A stretch of 5,511 nucleotides of DNA from Clostridia bacterium (GCA_900757905.1 CAAEPN010000238.1:1-5511), one strand, 5' to 3'; counted from the stretch's first letter, positions 1 to 5,462 are shown. Notes: generated by a model from the letters alone, not told the origin. Translations and numbers: made by a program.

Positions 1-124
1 CCAGACCATGGTTGCCAAGATCGACGACGACACCTATCAGGTACAGGTCGTTTCCTGGTACGACAACGAAAACTCCTACACCAGCCAGATGGTTCGTACG
101 ATCAAGTACTTCGCTGAGCTTTAA
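1..124 (+). CDS. gap: Glyceraldehyde-3-phosphate dehydrogenase, C-terminal fragment (partial, cut by window edge)
   Basis: The gene enters from the left edge; reading starts in frame at base 2 and gives 40 codons before TAA at 122-124. The fragment contains SWYDNENSYTSQMV, matching the strongly conserved WYDNE-x-x-Y segment near the C-terminus of type I GAPDH, and ends in a short tail (IKYFAEL) typical of bacterial forms. GAPDH is a cytosolic glycolytic enzyme that oxidatively phosphorylates glyceraldehyde 3-phosphate with NAD(P)+. The catalytic cysteine and the Rossmann domain lie outside the window, so completeness and cofactor preference cannot be judged. It is convergent with the flippase gene (49 bases between the two stop codons) and is followed directly by a strong terminator. 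Confidence 0.93.
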   Translation, partial: QTMVAKIDDDTYQVQVVSWYDNENSYTSQMVRTIKYFAEL

Positions 125-140
125 TTAAGAGTTTCAACAG

Positions 141-172
141 ACAAGGCTGTTCGCATGAACAGCCTTGTTTTT
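141..172 (+). terminator. Intrinsic terminator of gap
   Basis: A perfect 12-bp stem (141-152 with 157-168) closes a GCAT loop and runs into five T residues (168-172). It starts 16 bases after the gap stop. Read on the minus strand the hairpin also sits just past the flippase stop, but there it is not followed by a U-run, so it should work mainly for gap. Confidence 0.92.
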
Positions 173-173
173 G

Positions 174-1718
174 TTAACCCGCCTTTTTTCCGCGGCGCAG
201 CATATAGTTTTTCAAGCTTTGAAGACGCTCGCTTTTTCCGTAAAGGAAAAGAATGACCGCATTGCAGACCATAAACACGCATATTCCTCTGAAAAGCAGC
301 GCTCCGATGCTTTCTGCCGGAATGCTCTGCCCTATCGGCCATGTGATCAAACAAATGAAAAGCGTCACAAGCGGATAGGCAAAGTATTCTTTCATAAATT
401 TCTTTGGATTCACGTCAAATGCCGAACGGAAGAGCAAAGGCGGCTCACAGAAAAATGCCGTTGCAACCGTTGAAACCAATGTTCCGGCAAACACGCCGAC
501 CGCTCCGAACTGTTTGACAAATGCAAGCGACAGCACAAGATTCAAGATTCCGCGCGCAAGATACAGATATCCCGTGCTCTTGAAAACACCGTAGCTGTGA
601 AGATAAATTTGTACCGGGTCACGGATATAGGACATATAAAAGCATGCGATGATAACCGCCGTTTCCGCCATGCCAAAAAGATGCTCTGCGCCGATCCAAA
701 GTGTGATAAAGGCACCGATTAAATTCACAAGCAGCACCGAGCAATTGGTAAGCAGAACAAAATTTCCAAAGCTGATAAGGCGTAAGACGCGTATACTTTT
801 TTCTTTGCTTTCGGTGACGCCCAAATTACCGATACTGGCCGACGCCGCACCGACCGCAAGCGCTACAAAGCTGCCGAGTGAATGGATGATGAGCGAATAG
901 TTGGAAAATACGCCCATATGCGCAAGTCCCAAATGAGACGAAATTAAAATGCTGTCAGTCGAGGAATTGATAACGCCGCCGATTCGGTGCAAAATCAGTG
1001 ACCGAGTGCTGTTCCAAACATGCGTCTTGTAAGCCGTATCCACCGGCGTTGCCGCCTTTTGTGCGCATTTTGAAAGGAACGGATAGACACGGTCGGCATA
1101 GGCATTGACAGCGAAGCCATCCAGTGCCAAAAAGAATATGCGTAGAAAAATATAAATAAGATAGCTGTGCGTGAGATAAAGGAAAACGACCTGTGCTGCC
1201 GTCACCAATACCGATGAAATCGTATGAAACGCCATGATAGCATACATCCGTTGGTCACACATCACAAGTGCCCGTTTGGGTGCAAAATAATAGCTTAGAA
1301 CCTGATGCACGGCAAAAAGAAGATAAACTGCGCGATACCGCTCTATTTTTTCAATATCCGAAAAAACAGTGGGTAAAAACGGCATAAACGCCGTACATAA
1401 TGCGAGCGTCACAAGTCCTATCATGCGATACACTTTTGCAAAATAGCGCATGATCCGGCAGATACCGTCTGTATCGTCCTCGGCGAGTGGCTTATAGAGC
1501 GATTGGGAGACCGCCTCGCCAAAGCCAAGTTCGGCAAGCGACAGCACGGCAAAAACGTTGCCGAACATACCACCGGCGCCAAGATATTCGCTGCCTAAAA
1601 TTGTTATAAATACGCTCCGGCAGATAAAATTGCACACAAGCGTTATGATTCGATTGATGATTGAGTATGCGGCGTTCTTTTTTGTAAGGCCGGTACGCGA
1701 TTTTTTCTGTTTTATCAA
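174..1718 (-). CDS. Polysaccharide flippase-type membrane protein (MOP superfamily, Polysacc_synt-like)
   Basis: The 514-residue integral membrane protein has about 12-14 hydrophobic segments, the usual size and layout of Wzx-like flippases, which move lipid-linked sugar units across the cytoplasmic membrane. Recognisable family segments are ILGSEYLGAGGMF (40-52), SLAELGFGEAV with SLYKPLAEDDTDGI (60-86), and HRIGGVINSSTDSILIS followed by MGVFSNYSLII (244-278). The C-terminus is basic. I chose TTG at 1716-1718 as the start because GGAGG lies 7 nt upstream (1726-1730). The GTG at 1734-1736 would add six residues but would place that Shine-Dalgarno inside the coding sequence. The ribosome-binding site lies in a terminator-like hairpin, suggesting low or conditional expression. 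No glycosyltransferase or polymerase gene is adjacent in the window, so the sugar substrate is unknown. Family assignment is firm; function as a flippase is inferred. Confidence 0.85.
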   Translation of the reverse strand: MIKQKKSRTGLTKKNAAYSIINRIITLVCNFICRSVFITILGSEYLGAGGMFGNVFAVLSLAELGFGEAVSQSLYKPLAEDDTDGICRIMRYFAKVYRMIGLVTLALCTAFMPFLPTVFSDIEKIERYRAVYLLFAVHQVLSYYFAPKRALVMCDQRMYAIMAFHTISSVLVTAAQVVFLYLTHSYLIYIFLRIFFLALDGFAVNAYADRVYPFLSKCAQKAATPVDTAYKTHVWNSTRSLILHRIGGVINSSTDSILISSHLGLAHMGVFSNYSLIIHSLGSFVALAVGAASASIGNLGVTESKEKSIRVLRLISFGNFVLLTNCSVLLVNLIGAFITLWIGAEHLFGMAETAVIIACFYMSYIRDPVQIYLHSYGVFKSTGYLYLARGILNLVLSLAFVKQFGAVGVFAGTLVSTVATAFFCEPPLLFRSAFDVNPKKFMKEYFAYPLVTLFICLITWPIGQSIPAESIGALLFRGICVFMVCNAVILFLYGKSERLQSLKNYMLRRGKKAG

Positions 1719-1757
1719 AAAAATCCCTCCATACACCTAAATGTATGAAGGGATTTT
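1716..1757 (-). terminator. Terminator-like hairpin that contains the flippase ribosome-binding site
   Basis: On the minus strand a 16-bp stem (1742-1757 with 1720-1735, one G-U pair) closes a 6-nt loop (1736-1741). It is followed by an unbroken run of seven U residues (1723-1717), four of which are part of the stem. It begins 27 nt past the oxidoreductase stop, the usual position for an intrinsic terminator. The 3' arm includes GGAGG (1726-1730), and the U-run supplies the first two bases of the flippase TTG start. The element is therefore both the likely end of the oxidoreductase transcript and a block on flippase translation in any read-through RNA. Confidence 0.85.
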
Positions 1758-1784
1758 GGTTGTTATGATGGATAAAATCTTGAA

Positions 1785-2831
1785 TTATTCGTTAAACGGA
1801 ATGACCTGTCCGCATTTATCCGATTCAAAGCAAGCTTCCATTACTTTCATTACGCGGCGCATTTGCGGATGTGTAACAAGCTGTGTTGCTTTACCGTCGA
1901 TGGCGGCGCAGAAGTTGCGATAATAATCATGCACGTCGCTGGCCGGCTTTTCAAGCTCGTATTCGTCCATGGTAATGCTGTCGCGCGGAGCCATGGTCTT
2001 GGTAAGACCGGCAGCCGTCTGAACCGGAATAACTTCGCTCTCATGCCAATGCTTGCACTTTGCGACCTTGCAGTTTTCGCGCCAATCGGTAATCATAGCG
2101 CTTCCCTTTTGGGCACGCAGGTAAAAACGCGGCATAGCGATGAAATTGTATGTACCGACTTCGATAAGCGCGCTCTTGCCGCCTTCAAAGTAGATATTGA
2201 GCTTGAAGCCGTCATCGACTTCTTTATTGGTAATATGGTCAAAGGTGCAGTAAATTTTTTCGATCTTTTCATCGAAGATCTGAAGGATCTGGTCGATGAG
2301 GTGAACGCCCCAGTCAAGAACCATACCGCCGCCATGCTCTTTTTCACCGCGCCAGTCGCTCGGAATACCGCGCGAACCGTGGATACGGGATTCGATATTG
2401 ATAAACTCGCCAAGATCGCCGGTTTCCTTTAAATGCTTCATTGCAAGGAAATCGACGTCGAAACGGCGATTCTGATGAACCGAGAACACCTTTCCGCTCT
2501 TGTCGGCTGCTGCAATCATTTCATCAAGCTCGGCAAGATTCATGGCAACCGGCTTTTCACAGATAACGTTTTTACCGGCTTCCAGTGCCTTAATAACAAC
2601 TTCTTTATGGGAATCGTTCGGAATGGCTACCGTAACGAGATCCACTTTGGGATCGTTTAAAACAGCTTCGAGAGAATCATAGGCAAAAATGCCGCGTTCT
2701 CTTGCCAAAGCGCATTTTTCTTCTTTAATATCATAAATACCGGCAAGCTCTACAACATCGCTTTTCAACGCATGTTGGGTATGCCAAGTACCCATTCCGC
2801 CGTATCCGATAACGACTAAATTCTTTTTCAT
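1785..2831 (-). CDS. Gfo/Idh/MocA-family NAD(P)-dependent oxidoreductase
   Basis: The 348-residue length is typical of the family. An N-terminal Rossmann fold opens with VVIGYGGMGTWH (6-17, GxGGxG nucleotide loop). CEKPVAMN (91-98) carries the family EKP motif, and NRRFD (121-125) follows. GGGMVLDWGVHLID (167-180) is the conserved C-terminal-domain segment whose Asp173 and His177 are the usual substrate and catalytic positions. Members oxidise or reduce sugars, inositols and related polyols in the cytosol; the substrate cannot be read from the sequence. The start is ATG at 2829-2831, preceded by a modest GGAAAGGAAG site. An in-frame GTG at 2909 would add 26 residues, but it falls at the predicted transcription start and would be almost leaderless. 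The gene has its own consensus promoter and ends before a terminator-like hairpin. Confidence 0.9.
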   Translation of the reverse strand: MKKNLVVIGYGGMGTWHTQHALKSDVVELAGIYDIKEEKCALARERGIFAYDSLEAVLNDPKVDLVTVAIPNDSHKEVVIKALEAGKNVICEKPVAMNLAELDEMIAAADKSGKVFSVHQNRRFDVDFLAMKHLKETGDLGEFINIESRIHGSRGIPSDWRGEKEHGGGMVLDWGVHLIDQILQIFDEKIEKIYCTFDHITNKEVDDGFKLNIYFEGGKSALIEVGTYNFIAMPRFYLRAQKGSAMITDWRENCKVAKCKHWHESEVIPVQTAAGLTKTMAPRDSITMDEYELEKPASDVHDYYRNFCAAIDGKATQLVTHPQMRRVMKVMEACFESDKCGQVIPFNE

Positions 2832-2844
2832 GGTGATAACTTCC

Positions 2845-2861
2845 TTTCCGCCGCGCGGAAA
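2845..2861 (-). promoter_or_regulatory. Small leader hairpin beside the oxidoreductase ribosome-binding site
   Basis: A 7-bp G+C-containing stem (2855-2861 with 2845-2851) closes a 3-nt loop in the roughly 80-nt 5' leader. Its 3' arm runs into the purine-rich GGAAAGGAAG site (2849-2840), so part of the ribosome-binding region can be paired. Whether it regulates anything is unknown. Confidence 0.4.
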
Positions 2862-2916
2862 ACGCGCAGAGTGCAAATTGGATTCTGTGGAAAATTTATC
2901 ATTCTCCACTCATATT

Positions 2917-2945
2917 AGTATAAACAAAAGGTTCCGCCTTGTCAA
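2917..2945 (-). promoter_or_regulatory. Vegetative sigma-factor promoter of the oxidoreductase gene
   Basis: On the minus strand there is a perfect -35 TTGACA (2940-2945), a 17-bp spacer and a -10 TATACT (2917-2922), five of six to consensus. Transcription should start near 2910, giving a leader of about 80 nt before the ATG at 2831. The promoter lies between the rluA-family stop and the oxidoreductase gene, so that gene can be expressed independently. Confidence 0.85.
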
Positions 2946-2946
2946 G

Positions 2947-2963
2947 TGTTTTTCGGAAAAACA
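2947..2963. promoter_or_regulatory. Perfect 17-bp palindrome next to the -35 box, candidate operator
   Basis: TGTTTTTC and GAAAAACA are exact inverted arms of 8 bp around one central base. The palindrome ends one base from the -35 box of the oxidoreductase promoter. As RNA it would be a weak A-U hairpin without a U-tract, so a terminator role for the upstream gene is unlikely. The position suits a DNA-binding regulator, but an A-tract upstream element for RNA polymerase is an alternative. Confidence 0.45.
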
Positions 2964-2992
2964 GATTATTTCACAAATGTGTTCTTTTTTGT

Positions 2993-3844
2993 TCACATTA
3001 GTTCAAGGAAATCCGGCGGCAGCGGTGCTTCAATTTCGATACGTTTTTCGCTTTGCGGCAAAGAAAACGCAATTTTCCAGCAATGCAAACGCGTCCGCTC
3101 TCCGGGAATTTCCGTGCCATACAAAAAATCGCCGTATAGCGGACATCCGATATGCGCCATATGAAGCCGTATCTGGTGAGTGCGGCCGGTGAGCGGCGTC
3201 ACTTCGACAAGCGACAGTCCGTTTTTTTGCTCGATCGTCCGATAAAGCGTCTGCGCGGGCTTGCCGGTCGTATCGATCTTCCGCTTGATAATGCTATCCG
3301 CTGCTCTTGCAATCGGCGCGTCGATTTTCCCGGATTCCGGCGAAGGCGTGCCGACGCAAAGCGCATTGTAGGTCTTTACCGGACAAAGAGATGCAAACAG
3401 TCCGGCAAAATAAGCATTTTTGGCGATAATACAAGCGCCTGTTGTATCAGCATCCAAGCGCGTTAAGAGGCGAAAGGTGAACGGGAGCGAACGGTAATAA
3501 TGCATGACTGCATTGGCTAAAGTCCCATCCTTATGCGTAAGCGTCGGGTGTGACGCCATACCGCTCGGTTTGTTGACAACAAGAAAATCTTCGGTTTCGC
3601 ATAAGACTTCTATCGGGATATCCTGCGGCACAATTGTTTCCGAAGCAACATCCGGAACTTCGAGTATAAGCAGGTCTCCGGCATTTAACGTATAATCGGT
3701 GTGAACCGAAACACCGTTTACCGCGATCTCGCCGTTATATTTCGCGTTTTTCAGGGTACGTGCCGAAAAGCCAAGAACGCCGCGGACATAGTCTTTCACG
3801 GACAGGCCGGATCCTTTTTGTTCAATACGGTATTCTTTCTTCAC
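2993..3844 (-). CDS. RluA-family RNA pseudouridine synthase
   Basis: The 283-residue protein has an S4-like N-terminal RNA-binding region (about 12-62, with SARTLKNAKYNGEIAVNG). A pseudouridine synthase catalytic domain follows. Visible motifs are VVNKPSGMASHP (89-100), RLDADTTG with the predicted catalytic Asp131 (129-136), VKTYNALCVG (156-165) and GRTHQIRLHMAHIGCPLYGD (220-239). Such enzymes isomerise specific uridines in 23S rRNA or tRNA; the family has many paralogues, so the target base is not assigned. The start is GTG at 3842-3844 with GAGGTG 7 nt upstream. The base before RLD, often His in this family, encodes Thr here. The gene begins 25 nt after the rpsR terminator, leaving no room for a recognisable promoter of its own, so read-through from the ribosomal operon is likely. 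Confidence 0.92.
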   Translation of the reverse strand: MKKEYRIEQKGSGLSVKDYVRGVLGFSARTLKNAKYNGEIAVNGVSVHTDYTLNAGDLLILEVPDVASETIVPQDIPIEVLCETEDFLVVNKPSGMASHPTLTHKDGTLANAVMHYYRSLPFTFRLLTRLDADTTGACIIAKNAYFAGLFASLCPVKTYNALCVGTPSPESGKIDAPIARAADSIIKRKIDTTGKPAQTLYRTIEQKNGLSLVEVTPLTGRTHQIRLHMAHIGCPLYGDFLYGTEIPGERTRLHCWKIAFSLPQSEKRIEIEAPLPPDFLELM

Positions 3845-3869
3845 AGCGCGTCACCTCACAAATAAGCAT

Positions 3870-3896
3870 AAAAAAAGTGCGCCCGAAAGCGCACTT
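3870..3896 (-). terminator. Intrinsic terminator at the end of rpsF-ssb-rpsR
   Basis: On the minus strand an 8-bp G+C-rich stem (3889-3896 with 3875-3882) closes a loop that includes UUCG, followed by seven U residues (3876-3870, partly in the stem). It starts 6 nt after the rpsR stop. The rluA-family start codon is only 25 nt beyond, so termination must be incomplete if that gene depends on the same promoter. Confidence 0.9.
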
Positions 3897-3902
3897 GAAA
3901 AA

Positions 3903-4190
3903 TTAGTCGCTGATATACGGCAAAAGAGCGATATGTCTTGCACGCTTGATAGCGAGCGTGAGTTCTCTCTGATGCTTTGCGCAAGTACCGGTGATTCTTC
4001 TGGGAAGAATCTTGCTTCTTTCGGAAACGTACTTACGAAGTTTCGCAACGTCCTTAAAATCAATCGATTCCGTCTTTTCTGCACAGAAATTGCAAATCTT
4101 CTTGCGCTTCTTGCCGGGGCGGAAAGGCTTTTGAGCCGGAGCCTGCGGTGCTTCCGCCTGCTCTACAACTGCTTCTTTATTGGCATCCAT
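3903..4190 (-). CDS. rpsR: 30S ribosomal protein S18, zinc-binding (C+) form
   Basis: This 95-residue small-subunit protein pairs with S6 and binds the central domain of 16S rRNA in the platform. The core KDVAKLRKYVSERSKILPRRITG (from 46) and the C-terminal AIKRARHIALLPY (80-92) are diagnostic. Cys33 and Cys36 (CNFC), Cys70 and His73 form a complete set of metal ligands, marking the C+ zinc type rather than the ligand-free type seen in Bacillus subtilis. The N-terminal 22 residues are an extension rich in Ala, Gln and Glu before the basic stretch. ATG at 4188-4190 has AAGGAGGT 8 nt upstream. It is the last gene of the operon, 31 nt after ssb. Confidence 0.97.
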   Translation of the reverse strand: MDANKEAVVEQAEAPQAPAQKPFRPGKKRKKICNFCAEKTESIDFKDVAKLRKYVSERSKILPRRITGTCAKHQRELTLAIKRARHIALLPYISD

Positions 4191-4221
4191 CGAATATTAC
4201 CTCCTTGATAATTTTGTTCGC

Positions 4222-4689
4222 TTAGAACGGAAGATCGTCTTCTGCGGCGACTTCCTCAAAGTTTGCTTCCGATACGCGCGGCTGTTGGGGCATTTGAGCC
4301 GGAACAGGTTCTCCGCCGTAATACGTGCCCTCGGAACGGTCGCGCGAAGCACCGGAACCGGCACTTTCAACAAACGACACGTTTTCGGCCACCACTTCGG
4401 TCACATAGCGCTTTGAGCCGTCATTTGCAGTATAAGATCTCGTCTGAAGCTGACCTTCAATAAGGATTTTTTTACCTTTATTGAAGTATTTTGCTACAAA
4501 TTCCGCAGATTTACGCCAGCAGACAATATTGATAAAATCCGCCTTGACCTCATCTGTTTCCTTTGCATATCTGCGCCCTACAGCAATGCTGAAAGACGTT
4601 ACAGGGATTCCCGTCTGCGTCATTTTCAATTCCGGATCAGCCGTTAAATTGCCGATTAGAATTACTTTGTTAAAGCCATAGCCTGCCAT
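4222..4689 (-). CDS. ssb: Single-stranded DNA-binding protein
   Basis: The 155-residue protein coats and protects single-stranded DNA during replication, recombination and repair, normally as a homotetramer. The OB-fold spans about 1-108, with FNKVILIGNLTADPEL at the N-terminus, DFINIVCWRKSAEFVAKYF in the middle and KKILIEGQLQTRSY following. A Gly/Ser/Pro/Gln-rich disordered linker (about 109-148) leads to the acidic tip EDDLPF, the usual docking site for partner repair and replication proteins. I chose ATG at 4687-4689 because AAAGGAG lies 8 nt upstream; the GTG three codons earlier overlaps that site. It sits between rpsF and rpsR, 24 nt after rpsF, the classic arrangement in Firmicutes. 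Confidence 0.97.
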   Translation of the reverse strand: MAGYGFNKVILIGNLTADPELKMTQTGIPVTSFSIAVGRRYAKETDEVKADFINIVCWRKSAEFVAKYFNKGKKILIEGQLQTRSYTANDGSKRYVTEVVAENVSFVESAGSGASRDRSEGTYYGGEPVPAQMPQQPRVSEANFEEVAAEDDLPF

Positions 4690-4713
4690 AATGCGCACTC
4701 CTTTCGCCCGAAA

Positions 4714-5010
4714 TTACTTGTCGAGCTTTACAATGATGGAACGGAGAATACCGTCGGTGATGTTAAACACACGGTCAAGCTCCGCCGGTACTTCTGCCGG
4801 AGCGGTGAACGTAACGACATAATAGAAGCCGTCCGTATAGTCTTCGATCGGATAAGCAAGTCTGCGCTTGTTCCATTCGTCAACCTTGTCCACTGCGCCG
4901 CCGTTTTCCGTGATAAGTCCGGTGAATTTATCAAGAAGACCTTTTGCATTCTCCTCGGTAAAATCAGGATTCACGATGAAAACTGTTTCGTACTTAGACG
5001 TAAGTTCCAT
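4714..5010 (-). CDS. rpsF: 30S ribosomal protein S6
   Basis: The 98-residue protein has a single ferredoxin-like domain, the normal S6 length, without the long Glu-rich tail seen in some proteobacteria. Signatures are KYETVFIVNPDFTEE (6-20) and EWNKRRLAYPIEDYTDGFYYVVTF (45-68), which form the family core. S6 dimerises with S18 and binds 16S rRNA in the 30S platform. ATG at 5008-5010 is preferred because AAGGAGG (5019-5025) lies 8 nt upstream; an in-frame GTG three codons earlier overlaps that site. It is the first gene of the rpsF-ssb-rpsR operon, with a consensus promoter and a leader of about 100 nt able to pair with its own ribosome-binding site. Confidence 0.97.
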   Translation of the reverse strand: MELTSKYETVFIVNPDFTEENAKGLLDKFTGLITENGGAVDKVDEWNKRRLAYPIEDYTDGFYYVVTFTAPAEVPAELDRVFNITDGILRSIIVKLDK

Positions 5011-5112
5011 TTCCTGCACCTCCTTTTGGACATATGACCCCGAAAAAATCGGAGTAAGGAGGAAAAGTCATCATCTTTGGACAATAATGTTCGTATGAAA
5101 ACCTTTCCACGA
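5011..5112 (-). promoter_or_regulatory. rpsF mRNA leader with anti-Shine-Dalgarno structure, candidate S6:S18 autoregulatory element
   Basis: CCUCCUU in the leader (5062-5056) is an exact 7-nt complement of the rpsF ribosome-binding site AAGGAGG (5025-5019). Directly after its 5' strand, ACUCCG (5055-5050) pairs with CGGGGU (5042-5037), one pair being U-G, around a 7-nt U-rich loop; 11 unpaired nt separate this hairpin from the ribosome-binding site. A competing fold pairs AUGAC (5071-5067) with GUCAU (5038-5034). TGTCCAAA occurs twice (5083-5076 and 5032-5025). Leaders of rpsF are known to bind S6:S18 in many bacteria through a CCG-containing structure. This leader has CCG in the stem, but I cannot confirm that it fits the published consensus. 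Confidence 0.55.
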
Positions 5113-5118
5113 AATAGA

Positions 5119-5147
5119 ATTATATAACATTTTCTGTTTTTTGTCAA
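5119..5147 (-). promoter_or_regulatory. Consensus promoter of rpsF-ssb-rpsR
   Basis: On the minus strand TTGACA (5142-5147), a 17-bp A-rich spacer and TATAAT (5119-5124) match the housekeeping consensus exactly. The start site should be near 5112, giving a leader of about 100 nt. Such a perfect promoter suits a highly expressed ribosomal protein operon. Confidence 0.92.
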
Positions 5148-5254
5148 GGGCTTTCGGCAATTTTCTTTCAAGTTTACAATTTATACAGGCAATTCCGCTT
5201 CGTAAAAAGCAGAAAATGTCGAAAAATAGCAGGAAAGAAATATTACAAAACCCA
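5148..5254. other. Spacer between divergent promoters, no gene seen
   Basis: These 107 bases separate the -35 boxes of the rpsF and tRNA-Ser promoters. The stretch is A+T-rich with no ORF having a credible ribosome-binding site. Minus-strand TTTACG and TATAAA are spaced only 15 bp apart and make a poor second promoter. Nothing else is supported. Confidence 0.5.
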
Positions 5255-5283
5255 TTGACAAACAAAAAAGTTCATGCTATAAT
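5255..5283 (+). promoter_or_regulatory. Consensus promoter with extended -10 for tRNA-Ser
   Basis: TTGACA (5255-5260), a 17-bp spacer and TATAAT (5278-5283) are perfect consensus boxes. TG at 5275-5276 adds an extended -10. Transcription should begin near 5290, giving a precursor with about 42 nt of 5' leader before the tRNA. Confidence 0.93.
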
Positions 5284-5290
5284 ATAAAAG

Positions 5291-5309
5291 CTGTCGCAGA
5301 GAGCGTCAG
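5291..5309 (+). other. Hairpin in the tRNA-Ser precursor leader
   Basis: CTGTCGC (5291-5297) and GCGTCAG (5303-5309) form a 7-bp stem with one T-T mismatch around AGAGA. It lies at or next to the predicted 5' end of the transcript, in the part removed by RNase P. It may be incidental or may shield the precursor end. Confidence 0.4.
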
Positions 5310-5331
5310 GCATATTTCATTTTGACCCTAT

Positions 5332-5423
5332 GGAGAAGTCGCGTAGCTGGTCGAGCGCGCACGATTGGAAATCGTGTAACCGTTAAAAGCGGTTCGAGGG
5401 TTCGAATCCCTCCTTCTCCGCCA
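5332..5423 (+). tRNA. tRNA-Ser (anticodon GGA), CCA encoded
   Basis: The 92-nt class II tRNA has all arms. The acceptor GGAGAAG (5332-5338) pairs with CTTCTCC (5413-5419), followed by discriminator G and encoded CCA (5421-5423). The D stem is GCG/CGC from 5341. The anticodon stem is CACGA/TCGTG (5360-5364, 5372-5376) with loop TTGGAAA, placing GGA at 5367-5369. The long variable arm has stem AACCG/CGGTT (5378-5382, 5390-5394), as expected for serine and leucine tRNAs, and the T arm is GAGGG-TTCGAAT-CCCTC. The tRNA reads UCC and, by wobble, UCU serine codons. It has its own promoter and terminator, so it is a single-gene transcription unit. Confidence 0.97.
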
Positions 5424-5426
5424 AAT

Positions 5427-5462
5427 AAGAAAACCGCTTGTAGAGCGGTTTTCTTTGTTTTT
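5427..5462 (+). terminator. Intrinsic terminator of tRNA-Ser
   Basis: A perfect 12-bp stem (5427-5438 with 5444-5455) closes a TGTAG loop and runs into a T-rich tail ending in five T residues (5458-5462). It begins 3 nt after the encoded CCA, so the 3' trailer is short. The opposite-strand hairpin is also followed by U-rich sequence and could stop transcription arriving from the right. Confidence 0.93.

Noticed and set aside
1734..1736. GTG as the flippase start
   Set aside because: There is no Shine-Dalgarno at useful spacing; the good GGAGG lies downstream of it and fits TTG at 1718.
1863..2432. Long plus-strand open frame of 189 codons
   Set aside because: It lies entirely antisense to the well-supported oxidoreductase gene, has no ribosome-binding site and no recognisable motif. 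The other plus-strand open frames between 165 and 5098 are likewise antisense shadows.
2832..2909. 26-residue N-terminal extension of the oxidoreductase from GTG at 2909
   Set aside because: That codon falls at the predicted transcription start, and the extension precedes the Rossmann fold, which normally begins the protein.
2947..2963. Palindrome as a terminator for the rluA-family gene
   Set aside because: The stem is almost all A-U and no U-tract follows on the minus strand.
4690..4698. GTG starts three codons upstream in ssb (4698) and rpsF (5019)
   Set aside because: In both genes the GTG overlaps the Shine-Dalgarno site that is well placed for the ATG.
5332..5423. tRNA-Ser as the attachment site of an integrated element
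   Set aside because: tRNA genes are common attachment sites, but no integrase, repeated tRNA 3' end or change in base composition is visible, and only 88 bases follow the gene.
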